DNA of 11,891 bases. It comes from Marinoscillum sp964351885 (GTDB lineage Bacteria; Bacteroidota; Bacteroidia; Cytophagales; Cyclobacteriaceae). Below, piece after piece: positions 1 to 8,000 of this stretch. Where the stretch lies: assembly GCA_964351885.1 (NCBI GenBank), contig CAYGPP010000129.1:1-11891 (forward strand), read 5' to 3'. The notes below the pieces were generated by a model, which worked only from the letters and a program-made list of their open reading frames with translations, ran no database searches and was not told where the DNA came from. The number at the start of each line of letters is the position of its first letter. Within the stretch, counting starts at the first letter, position 1. A program made the translations under genes and the position numbers.

Positions 1-31
1 GATAGTTGGTCGTCTAATGATAAAATATTAC

Positions 32-2371
32 CTAAAATTCCTTCTGAGAAGATTTTAAGCCATCACTGGTGGCTTTGATCTGAATCTTTTTAGCTGTTCC
101 ATTTACCTTCAGTAAAATAGAAGCAATCCCAGCCTCAGCCATTATAGGGTTTTGACCTATGAATACTCCAGCATTGGTGCTAAAGGTGATTTCTGCATCA
201 CTCGTATTAACTAGTGTACCTTGTTCATCAAGTACGCTAGCATAGACAAATACTAAGTCTTGCTCTTTTTCTGAAAGTGGCATACCAGATAAGTCAATAG
301 CCAATTCTAGCTGTGATGCACGCCCTGCAGTTCTAACGGTGTTTTGTGCAACCGCTTTACCATTAATATATCCAATGGCTTTCAGTTCCCCCTTTTGAAA
401 TGCGGCTAAATCAAACTGAAAAGGAGGAAAGTCCAATTGATCACTGTAGCTATCGGCTTTAGTCATTTTACGATCAATCAATTCCCCATTCAGAGATAAA
501 GCCACTTCCTCACAATTACTATATATGGTAACCAGAGGATTAGAACTTTCAGTCCAATAGCTTGCAATTTTGACCATAGGATCGGTATTTCCAGTTAAAG
601 CGAGCGTATCAGCCGGTGATCGCTGACTTTGATAGAAGTAATAAGCAAACTTTGGGATTCTAAAGATATCACCGATTCCAGATGCTTCCAGATCATCAGC
701 ATATCCACGATTGTAATCAAACATTAGCCAGTTTGCATCTCCGATCGTATTCGATCCTTTTCTGTTGCTATTGGCTGCTTCTTGGAAATTCAGGGCTTGT
801 TGCAAAAGGCGCTGCGCTCCGTGAGCGCGTAGTTGCCTACTTGTACGTTCGTCTTCTTTCAGTCCTTCATAAGCCGCTTGATTGAAGCCCGCATTGTGGG
901 CATAATATTCCCAATCGCCATATTCTGCTATGAAGAGCAGACGTTCTTGAGTTCGATAGTTATTCCAATAGTCCGGAGCTTTACCATGTTGCCTTGCGGG
1001 AATAAAAAGGTCATAGGATTCGTGATCCATCCATCCAGCACTATAAGTATCAGTGAAGGGTAGTTCTTCTTTCAGAATCTCGTTAGCTCGATTCATGTAT
1101 TCATCTGTCATGGCAGATTCATTGAGCGATACCTCCCAAAACACCACAGAAGGATGATTGCGATCACGTCTGACCATATCTCTTATGTCCTGATAGGAAT
1201 TCTGAATGAAAACACTATCTCCAAAATATTGCCATCCAGGAATGGCGTTCATCACCAGAATTCCCAGCTCATCACAAGCATCCAAAAAAGACTCGTCTTG
1301 TGGATAATGGGAAAGCCTAACAAAGTCGAATCCTGCTTTCTTGATCTTTACCGCATCTCGATAGTTCGCATTATTGGAAATAGCATAACCCACATAAGGA
1401 TATTCTTGATGTCTGTTCGTTCCGCTGATATATACCTTTTGTCCATTGAGGTAGAATCCTTCTTCAGACAGGTCAATTCTCCTTATGCCTACTTTGTCCT
1501 CAACTCGATCATAGATATGATTATCTGTTTCGATCGCAATGGAAAGCTCATATAGTAATGGATTTTTAACCGACCAACGTTTTGGGTTAGCGATCTCAAT
1601 TGGAACTGTGATGGACTTTACCTCTGCTGCTTTCAGCGTATCTGTTCTACTGAATTCATGAACCACCTCTCCATGACTCAACTTGATGTCTGCGGAAATC
1701 GTCTTCGTTTCTTTAGAGTCATTACGCAATTGTATTCTAACTGTGCCTTTAGCCATTGTCTCATTTACCTCACTGAAATGAATGAGCCAGCCAGCTTCCT
1801 TAGTGTTCTCTATAAAAGGGTCAGTAATGTGAATGTCATTTTTCCGTTGAAGCCAAACGTCCCTGTAGATACCCCCGTAAAAATTAAAATCAAGTCCTTC
1901 AAGTAGTTTGCCAGGTGGGATTGATTGATTGTTCGTATTGTAGACTTCTACCTTGAGCTTATTTATTCCTTTGATCAAATAACTCGTAAGGTCAATGCTG
2001 AAGGGTAAATACCCACCTACGTGTTCCTTCACCTTTTGGTCATTAATGAAAACCTTGGCCTCATGCATTACTCCTTCGAAATGGATGATGGTTTTGCCTT
2101 CATCGAAGTTATCTATTGCAAAAGACTTAGTATAAGTTAAATGGCCTTGCCATTGATCATTTACAATGAGTGGTTCTATTCTGGGAGTATGAGGAATGGT
2201 AATGGAATCATAGATGCTTTGATCCATAGTAACGGACCAGACCTCATTGAACTTGATTCTTTCTCCTGTGGGGTCTTTCTGTTCTGTGAGAGAGTCATTA
2301 CTACCGCATCCACTTATCAACAATAGCATAATTACAGTAACTATTCCGGTGGACTTTTTCAATTTGATCAT
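32..2371 (-). CDS. Family 2 glycoside hydrolase (beta-galactosidase-like), lipoprotein
   Basis: Exo-acting retaining glycosidase of family GH2, probably membrane-anchored in the periplasm or on the cell surface. I chose the ATG at 2371 (779 residues). It begins directly with a lipoprotein signal: basic MIKLKK, a hydrophobic stretch, then the lipobox ISGC with Cys22, and TGGAGA lies 4 nt upstream. An in-frame ATG at 2416 would add 15 residues and spoil the signal. Domains: N-terminal sugar-binding beta-sandwich about 35-190, immunoglobulin-like domain about 195-300, TIM barrel about 300-590 (entry GFYLNGQKVYISGTNRH), a DUF4982-like module about 600-655 (IYSNCEEVALSLNGE), and a C-terminal Ig-like domain about 680-779 resembling the GH2 C5 type. 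The predicted acid/base is Glu418 in SLNES and the nucleophile is Glu483 in IAEYGDW, so it looks catalytically intact. It is divergent from the GDPD gene. The substrate is undetermined: galactosidase, glucuronidase and mannosidase activities all occur in this family. Confidence 0.93.
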   Translation of the reverse strand: MIKLKKSTGIVTVIMLLLISGCGSNDSLTEQKDPTGERIKFNEVWSVTMDQSIYDSITIPHTPRIEPLIVNDQWQGHLTYTKSFAIDNFDEGKTIIHFEGVMHEAKVFINDQKVKEHVGGYLPFSIDLTSYLIKGINKLKVEVYNTNNQSIPPGKLLEGLDFNFYGGIYRDVWLQRKNDIHITDPFIENTKEAGWLIHFSEVNETMAKGTVRIQLRNDSKETKTISADIKLSHGEVVHEFSRTDTLKAAEVKSITVPIEIANPKRWSVKNPLLYELSIAIETDNHIYDRVEDKVGIRRIDLSEEGFYLNGQKVYISGTNRHQEYPYVGYAISNNANYRDAVKIKKAGFDFVRLSHYPQDESFLDACDELGILVMNAIPGWQYFGDSVFIQNSYQDIRDMVRRDRNHPSVVFWEVSLNESAMTDEYMNRANEILKEELPFTDTYSAGWMDHESYDLFIPARQHGKAPDYWNNYRTQERLLFIAEYGDWEYYAHNAGFNQAAYEGLKEDERTSRQLRAHGAQRLLQQALNFQEAANSNRKGSNTIGDANWLMFDYNRGYADDLEASGIGDIFRIPKFAYYFYQSQRSPADTLALTGNTDPMVKIASYWTESSNPLVTIYSNCEEVALSLNGELIDRKMTKADSYSDQLDFPPFQFDLAAFQKGELKAIGYINGKAVAQNTVRTAGRASQLELAIDLSGMPLSEKEQDLVFVYASVLDEQGTLVNTSDAEITFSTNAGVFIGQNPIMAEAGIASILLKVNGTAKKIQIKATSDGLKSSQKEF

Positions 2372-2477
2372 ATATCTCCAAAGTTCTTTCAGGATGATTA
2401 GAAACAAGGTAGACAAAATTGCTTGATAGGGTAGGCTGACTCGTTTTTCACTCTTGGTTTCATTTCTACTGGAGATA

Positions 2478-2491
2478 GAAAGCTAGCTTTC
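2478..2491. promoter_or_regulatory. 14-bp perfect palindrome in divergent intergenic region (possible operator)
   Basis: GAAAGCTAGCTTTC is its own reverse complement. It lies in the 234-bp gap between the GH2 start (2371, minus) and the GDPD start (2606, plus). An overlapping imperfect inverted repeat, GGAGATAG at 2471-2478 and CTATCACC at 2496-2503 (7 of 8 match), surrounds it off-centre. A site here could serve both divergent genes, but no regulator is known to bind it. No convincing Bacteroidota -33/-7 promoter (TTTG / TAnnTTTG) could be placed for either gene in this gap. Confidence 0.3.
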
Positions 2492-2605
2492 ATACCTATC
2501 ACCTGTTAAGGCTTCAAATAAAATCAATGTCTCACACTGGATAGATGAAAATTTCCACCTTAGATTAGGTTCATTTATAGATATTGGGTTCCTAAATCAT
2601 TGGAT

Positions 2606-3523
2606 ATGAAACTTATCAAGCGTTCTCACTCGGCTCTTTATACATTACTATTTTTTGTCATTACGCACATTGCTTTTGCTCAAAATAAAGCGGAACAACT
2701 CTCACAACAATTAAGGGATGCTGACGATGATCATATTTTCGTTGTGGCGCATAGAGGTGATTGGAGACACGCACCAGAAAACTCACTTCAGGCCATTCAG
2801 AACTGCATTGATATGGGAGTGGAGATGGTAGAGATCGATGTTCGAAAGACTAAAGACAGTGTTTTTATACTAATGCACGATGATACGATTGATCGAACCA
2901 CCAATGGATCTGGCGGGGTAGAGAACATGACTTGGTCAGAATTAAAAGTCTTAAAACTAACAGACCCACTAAAGGCTGTTACCAATCACCGGATTCCGAC
3001 CTTGGAGGAGGTATTGAGAGTTTCTGAAAGGAAGATCCTTTTGAATCTTGATAAGGTATATGATCACATCGACCCTATCACCGAATATTTGAAAAGTGAA
3101 GACTTACTCCATCAAGTAGTCTTCAAAGGATGGATGAAAACGTATGATGACTTTGTTCGAGACTTCAATATTCCTATTGATAGCATTCATTTTATGCCAA
3201 TCGTTTCGTTGGATGAAGCTAATTGGAGAGAAGTCATTGAGAGTTATTCGACTAAAAACAACCCTGTTGCATTTGAGATACTTTTTAAAGAAGAAGGCGA
3301 TCATGAAGAAGCGATCACGCTGATTCAAAACCTCAACTCAAGAGTTTGGATTAATTCATTGTGGGCAATTTTCAATGCTGGTCACGATGACGAAAGAGCG
3401 GTGAATGATCCTGATGGTAGTTATGGATGGCTCATTTCTCAAGGAGCTTCTATTATCCAGACGGACAGACCCAAATTGCTCTTGGATTATATTAAAGCTA
3501 AAGAGCTTAACACAGCTAAATGA
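2606..3523 (+). CDS. Secreted glycerophosphodiester phosphodiesterase (GDPD family)
   Basis: Metal-dependent phosphodiesterase that cleaves glycerophosphodiesters to sn-glycerol 3-phosphate and an alcohol. I chose the ATG at 2606 (305 residues). A TTG two codons upstream (2600) is possible but poorer. The N-terminus is a signal peptide of about 25 residues ending AFA before Gln26, with no lipobox, so the enzyme should be soluble in the periplasm or exported. GDPD motifs are complete: HRGDW with catalytic His49 and Arg50, APENS at 56-60, the metal ligands Glu76 and Asp78 in EIDV, the second catalytic His91 in MHDDT, IDRTTNG, IPTLEEVL, and a C-terminal IQTDRP. The usual Glu-x-Lys of the central strand reads NLDK here. 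Length and motif order fit a single-domain GDPD. It is followed by a 305-bp gap, so it may be transcribed alone. Its place in a PUL suggests a phosphoglycerol-bearing substrate, but that is inference. Confidence 0.92.
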   Translation: MKLIKRSHSALYTLLFFVITHIAFAQNKAEQLSQQLRDADDDHIFVVAHRGDWRHAPENSLQAIQNCIDMGVEMVEIDVRKTKDSVFILMHDDTIDRTTNGSGGVENMTWSELKVLKLTDPLKAVTNHRIPTLEEVLRVSERKILLNLDKVYDHIDPITEYLKSEDLLHQVVFKGWMKTYDDFVRDFNIPIDSIHFMPIVSLDEANWREVIESYSTKNNPVAFEILFKEEGDHEEAITLIQNLNSRVWINSLWAIFNAGHDDERAVNDPDGSYGWLISQGASIIQTDRPKLLLDYIKAKELNTAK

Positions 3524-3828
3524 GTGGAAGGGATCTTTTATGAATTGGCTGATTCACCACACCATTATGTCGTTACTTACTTATGATTGCCTGAGGGCTT
3601 AGCAAATGAGACACAGTTCATAGCCTTTAAAACTCCAGCTTTAAGAGTCTAGCAACACATCATTCTACCACAAGTAGTCAATCCTGTGATTAACGATCCA
3701 AAAACTAGTATTGGGGTGAGTTACTGACCTTACCGAAAATACCCACCCCAATTGATGATTTTTTAAGACTCATTAATTTTAGCCACAGACATCTTTGTGA
3801 TCATTATTAACATAAAAGAAAAGAGAAA
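3524..3828. other. 305-bp non-coding gap between GDPD and lipoprotein genes
   Basis: I see no credible gene here. A short open frame that enters from inside the GDPD gene and ends at 3602 has no start context or recognisable composition. The gap contains one clear stem-loop (3710-3752, annotated separately) and an A-rich stretch just before the lipoprotein ATG at 3829, typical of Bacteroidota translation starts. CATCTTTG at 3790-3797 is one base from the -7 consensus TAnnTTTG and sits about 32 nt before the ATG, but no matching -33 TTTG lies at the right distance, so I do not call a promoter. Confidence 0.6.
3710..3764 (+). terminator. Stem-loop followed by T6, candidate terminator
   Basis: ATTGGGGTG at 3710-3718 pairs perfectly with CACCCCAAT at 3744-3752. 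Past an A-C mismatch, GT (3720-3721) can pair with AC (3741-3742). The loop is long (about 19-25 nt). A run of six T follows at 3759-3764, 6 nt after the stem. The GC-rich stem plus T-run supports an intrinsic terminator for the GDPD transcript, about 190 nt after its stop. The large loop and offset T-run make it weaker than a textbook example. A leader structure or protein-binding dyad ahead of the lipoprotein gene is the alternative. Confidence 0.4.
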
Positions 3829-4986
3829 ATGGTCACAAAATTATTTAAACAAGCATTAGTGGTATTGTTAGGATTCTGCCTAGTCCTGGTCGTGTCTTGC
3901 GGCGAAGAGGAGACTCCAGAGGTTGTGCTAGCTGCACCAACTATTTCTGTCCAGTCACCTGAAAGCACTGAGGTACTCGTAGGAGGCACATTGGTCTTTG
4001 CGATTAGCGTGGAAGCTGAAGCAGGACTGAGTAGTGTAATTTTGGATGGAACGAACATCAAAACGTACACAGGTACAGAGACTTCAGATTCATTTGAATA
4101 TGAGTTTAGTTCCGGAACAAATGGAGATTTTGATTTAGTATTCTCGGTAGAGGATGCAACTGGAGTATCCACAGCGGCTACTAGTATCGCTGTTAAGGTT
4201 GTGGGAGATCTAGGATTCCTTATTGCAGATTTTGCTGGCAGCACAACTTCAAGCACCACACTGGCGTCTATTGATCCAGATTACTGGGATGCAGCGAGAA
4301 GCATTGTTTCTTTTAATGTAACAGGAAATTTGGATAATATCGCATCTCATGAAAATGTAGGTAGTCAGTTTACTGTAGAAACAGGAGCAGTGAATCCGGC
4401 AACAGACCCAGAACTCATTTATCAAGGAAAAGCGATGAAAGTAACAAAGCAGCCGGGAGATTGGGGTACAGATGGATGGAGTCACATCATCCTTGATTTT
4501 GAGTCCACCTTCAGAGCTTCTTTGATCGATTCTTTGCCTCAGGTGAATGCAGAGTTGAATGGTTTGGCTCCTGCCAAAAAGGTGATACAGATGGACGCAT
4601 ATTATGACGATACTTTGGATCCAAATATCAACTTCGCTGATTTTAAAACCAAGACAGGAATTTTCAACGCAGATGCTACGAAGGGCTATTTGATTGATTT
4701 GAGTCTAGTGAACAATGAGGTTCACAGGTTTAATCATGATGGAGGGGGATTCTATATAGGATACCAAGGATACATAACTGAGGCTAACACTTGGCAAACA
4801 ATCACTTTCGATGCACTGGATATTGGACGTGTCTCTGCCTTTTGGGCGTCAGGTGAAGAAAGCACGGCTTCTCCGACATCTGATAATATCGATGGGGTAA
4901 AAATCATTCCAGGTGGTGGTTATGGTGACGGACAATCGTCGATAGCCATTTATTTTAGAAATCTACGTATCGTTGACGTTGACTGA
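3829..4986 (+). CDS. Unrecognised surface lipoprotein with Ig-like and probable glycan-binding domains
   Basis: A 385-residue lipoprotein of no family I can name. The signal peptide runs from MVTKLFKQ through a long hydrophobic stretch to the lipobox VVSC (Cys24). GEEE follows the cysteine, an acidic patch like the lipoprotein export signals that send Bacteroidota lipoproteins to the outer face of the outer membrane. Residues about 36-126 look like an Ig/PKD-type beta-sandwich (APTISVQSP... VKVVG). Residues about 130-385 form a second domain, opening with FLIADFAGS and ending with IYFRNLRIVDVD. That resembles the first and last strands of jelly-roll carbohydrate-binding modules. Aromatic residues are frequent (PGDWGTDGWSH, YWD, FYIGYQGY). 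No catalytic motif was recognised. By context it could be a surface glycan-binding protein, but its place upstream of the HTCS rather than after SusD is uncommon. The gene is certain; the function is inferred. Confidence 0.85.
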   Translation: MVTKLFKQALVVLLGFCLVLVVSCGEEETPEVVLAAPTISVQSPESTEVLVGGTLVFAISVEAEAGLSSVILDGTNIKTYTGTETSDSFEYEFSSGTNGDFDLVFSVEDATGVSTAATSIAVKVVGDLGFLIADFAGSTTSSTTLASIDPDYWDAARSIVSFNVTGNLDNIASHENVGSQFTVETGAVNPATDPELIYQGKAMKVTKQPGDWGTDGWSHIILDFESTFRASLIDSLPQVNAELNGLAPAKKVIQMDAYYDDTLDPNINFADFKTKTGIFNADATKGYLIDLSLVNNEVHRFNHDGGGFYIGYQGYITEANTWQTITFDALDIGRVSAFWASGEESTASPTSDNIDGVKIIPGGGYGDGQSSIAIYFRNLRIVDVD

Positions 4987-5020
4987 TTTTGACATACTTC
5001 TTCTTCATATTATGTAAATT

Positions 5021-5050
5021 GGAAAAGCCCGAAAGGGCTTTTTCTATTAT
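5021..5050 (+). terminator. Intrinsic terminator hairpin (GAAA tetraloop) just before the HTCS start
   Basis: GGAAAAGCCC (5021-5030) pairs with GGGCTTTTTC (5035-5044) across a GAAA loop. This gives a 10-bp stem including one G-U pair, with the T-tract inside the 3' arm. It lies 34 nt after the lipoprotein stop and is a compact, convincing Rho-independent terminator for that gene. Its 3' arm ends only 9 nt before the HTCS ATG at 5054. The HTCS promoter must therefore overlap or precede the hairpin, or the HTCS depends on readthrough. Confidence 0.8.
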
Positions 5051-5053
5051 TCT

Positions 5054-8000
5054 ATGATCAGAATCGCCTTTTTACTTTCTCTTATTCTATTGCCCTTTTT
5101 TGGCAAAAGCCAATCAACAGAATTGTTTTATTCGATCAATTCAGCAGATGGACTTTCCAGTAGTTCTGTTACTTCAATTGCACAAGATTCTTCAGGTTAT
5201 ATCTGGATTGGAACCAAGAATGGTTTGAACAGGTATGATGGTAGTGAAATGGAAGTTTTCAATACTCAGAATTCTTCTCTAAGCTCTAATGACATTTCTG
5301 TTCTTTACTATCACCCAACCAATATGTTGATCATTGGGACTGTGGATGGAGGCTTATTTACGCTTCAAGCCAATCATATAGAAGCTTTGGGTAATCTTCA
5401 ATCTGAGATTGGCGATTTAATCATTGAAATCATAGGCTATTCCGCCGATAGCTTCATTGTCACTTCTGAAAATGGAGCATTCATAATTGAACTCACAGAT
5501 GGATCATTAAGCACTACGAAGCAGGTTATTTCTAGCGAACTACAACCCTATACCATATTTCGTGCAAGCCAGGGAGGATTTTGGGTAGGTTCCTCCAATG
5601 GCTGTTTGTATCAATACGATTCAGATTTCAAACAACTCGGTAAATATTGTATCAATTCTAATCAGGAAAACCGTAACATCATTTTTGCCTTGAGTGAAAC
5701 ACAGGGAGATTCAATTCTCGTTGGCACAAAAAACGAAGGGCTTTTAATTTTTGATCTTGAAAAAGAAACATTCGAACGGACAGGAATCGAAAATACCATC
5801 ATTCGAGACATTCATTTATCCAAAAATGGCGAATTATGGATAGCGAGTGATGGTAATGGATTGTATAGCAAATCAGAAAGGGGGATTTTTGTTGAGCACA
5901 AACACATAAACGGCAGCAATAGCTCAATCTCCAGTAATGCGACGTATACAGTTTTTGAAGATACACAGTCAAACCTTTGGGTAGGTACCGCATGGAACGG
6001 GGTGAGTGTTCTTGATAGAACCTCTAAGAATTATCAATTTTATTATAGCGATTTTGAAGGCTCTGAAGCGAATGGAGTTTTAAGCATTTTTGTAGAAGGT
6101 GATGAGCTATTATTTGGTTCTGATGGGACAGGGTTGACATCATATTTGGATCGATTTAAAATCAATCTTCCCAATACTAGTTATGTTCAGATGATTCAGA
6201 AAATGGATGACGGCTCCTTCTGGATTGGTACTTTTAACAACGGGCTTTACATTACCAAAGGAAATGAACTTCTGAATTTCAAGGCAAATAACTCATCCAA
6301 TGCTATTGGCTACAATGATGTAAGAGATGTGAGTCAACTAAATGATGGAAGGTATCTAGTAGCTACATGGGGAGGAGGACTCAGCCTTTTTAATTTCGAA
6401 TCTAGATCGTTCTCTGATCTAACAGAAAACGATTCCTCGCAATTAGTCCCTATCAATGTGGTCACATTGGAAGAGGATTTAGATCATTTATGGATAGGTA
6501 CATTTGGTGAAGGACTCTTTCGATTCGATAGGCAAAGCAATCAAACGGAGAGTGTTCCTACAGGACTTAAGAACATTATTTCTTTAAAGAGAATTGAAAA
6601 TCATCTTTGGATTGGAACATGGGGTAATGGACTCTATAAGTACGATATGGCTAGCGAGAAAATTGAACAGATAGTCACTGAAGAAATAACAGGTAATGAA
6701 ACGATTGTAGCCATTCTGAATGATATGAATAATGGAATTTGGTTGGCTACTAAAAGAGGAGTAATCCATTTGACTTCAGACAATCAGAGCATTTCAATAC
6801 CAGAGTTAGTAGGAGAGTACCATATTAATTCTTGCTTTAGAAAGGAAGATGGAACCTACTTTTTTGGGAGAACTAAAGGCGTAGTTTCGTTTAACGATAA
6901 AATCTTGGATAATCAGGTTTCTCCTCCTAAGATGAAGTTGAAAAGTGTTTCGCTTTTCAATGAACCCCTTAGTTCTTCGTCTTCATTTTTTACTGAAGAA
7001 GGATTGAAATTACCTCATAACCAGAATACCCTAACTTTTGATTATGCAGCTCTTCAATACCCCTCAGCTAAGAATATTTCTTACCAAATTCGACTAAGTC
7101 CATATACCTTGGATTGGGTTGATATGGGCAGTCAACGATCTACCACATTTGCCCACTTAAAAGATGGAGCCTATACCTTTCAAATCAAGTCGGATATTGC
7201 TAATAGTGGTATTGCAAGTTTAGAATTTGAGATCCTCAAACCATGGTGGAAGACAGGGTGGGCACTGGCTTCTTTTACCTTACTATTTATCGGGTTGCTT
7301 TATCTGTATCAACGCTATGCAGCAAGTGTGGAAAATCTCAAGGGAAATCTGCGTGTGGAACAACTGAGCAGAGAAAAGGAGCTGGAAATCAATAGAATCA
7401 AACAGAAGTTTTTTATCAATGTATCCCATGAAATCAGGACACCACTGACCTTGATTATGGGTGAGATAGAGAATATTTCTGATAAAGTGATTGGAGATAA
7501 ACTGCTTAAAAATTCGATCACAAAAGTGAAATCGAATGTAAACCATATGACCTATTTGGTCAATGAATTGCTTGATTTTAGAAAATTGGAATCGGGAGGT
7601 GTTAAGCTAAAAGTATCAGAGGGTAACTTCGTTAAGTTCGTCAAAGAGATCTTTCTTTCCTTTAAAAATCAAGCAGAGACCAAGGGTATTTCATACAGCT
7701 TCCAGTCAGAAGAAGACGTTATGAAGGTGTGGTACGATAGAGATGAGTCTGAGAAGGTCTTTTATAATCTGATTTCTAATGCCTTCAAATACACAGCCGC
7801 TGGAGGCAAGGTAGCTATCGAGATCAAGCAAGACGATCAGCATGTATTTGTCAAGGTCATTGATACGGGCAAAGGAATAGTTCCAACTGAATTAGAAAAC
7901 ATCTTTAATCGCTTTTATCAAAGTGATAACTCACAAAAAGTAGAGGGTTTTGGCATTGGTTTGTCCATCGTAAAGGAAGTGGTAGCGCTTCATGGCGGTG

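Noticed and set aside
1..31. Sequence beyond the GH2 stop
   Set aside because: Too short to assign. I see no terminator or gene end in it.
1154..1555. 133-codon plus-strand frame opposite GH2
   Set aside because: It overlaps the catalytic barrel of an intact GH2 on the other strand and shows no family features.
2372..2416. In-frame ATG at 2416 extending GH2 by 15 residues
   Set aside because: The extension puts a second hydrophobic segment before an already complete lipoprotein signal. The ATG at 2371 has TGGAGA just upstream and gives a standard signal length.
2600..2605. TTG start two codons before the GDPD ATG
   Set aside because: The ATG at 2606 gives a complete signal peptide. Nothing favours the rarer TTG.
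3405..3602. 65-codon plus-strand frame overlapping the GDPD 3' end
   Set aside because: It starts inside the GDPD gene in another frame, has no leader, and its composition does not resemble a protein family.
3790..3797. CATCTTTG as a -7 promoter element for the lipoprotein gene
   Set aside because: It is one base from consensus, but no -33 TTTG lies 19-21 bp upstream.
3807..4259. 150-codon minus-strand frame opposite the lipoprotein gene
   Set aside because: It is a Ser/Thr/Pro/Val-rich shadow of the Ser/Thr/Val-rich Ig-like domain, with no recognisable domain.
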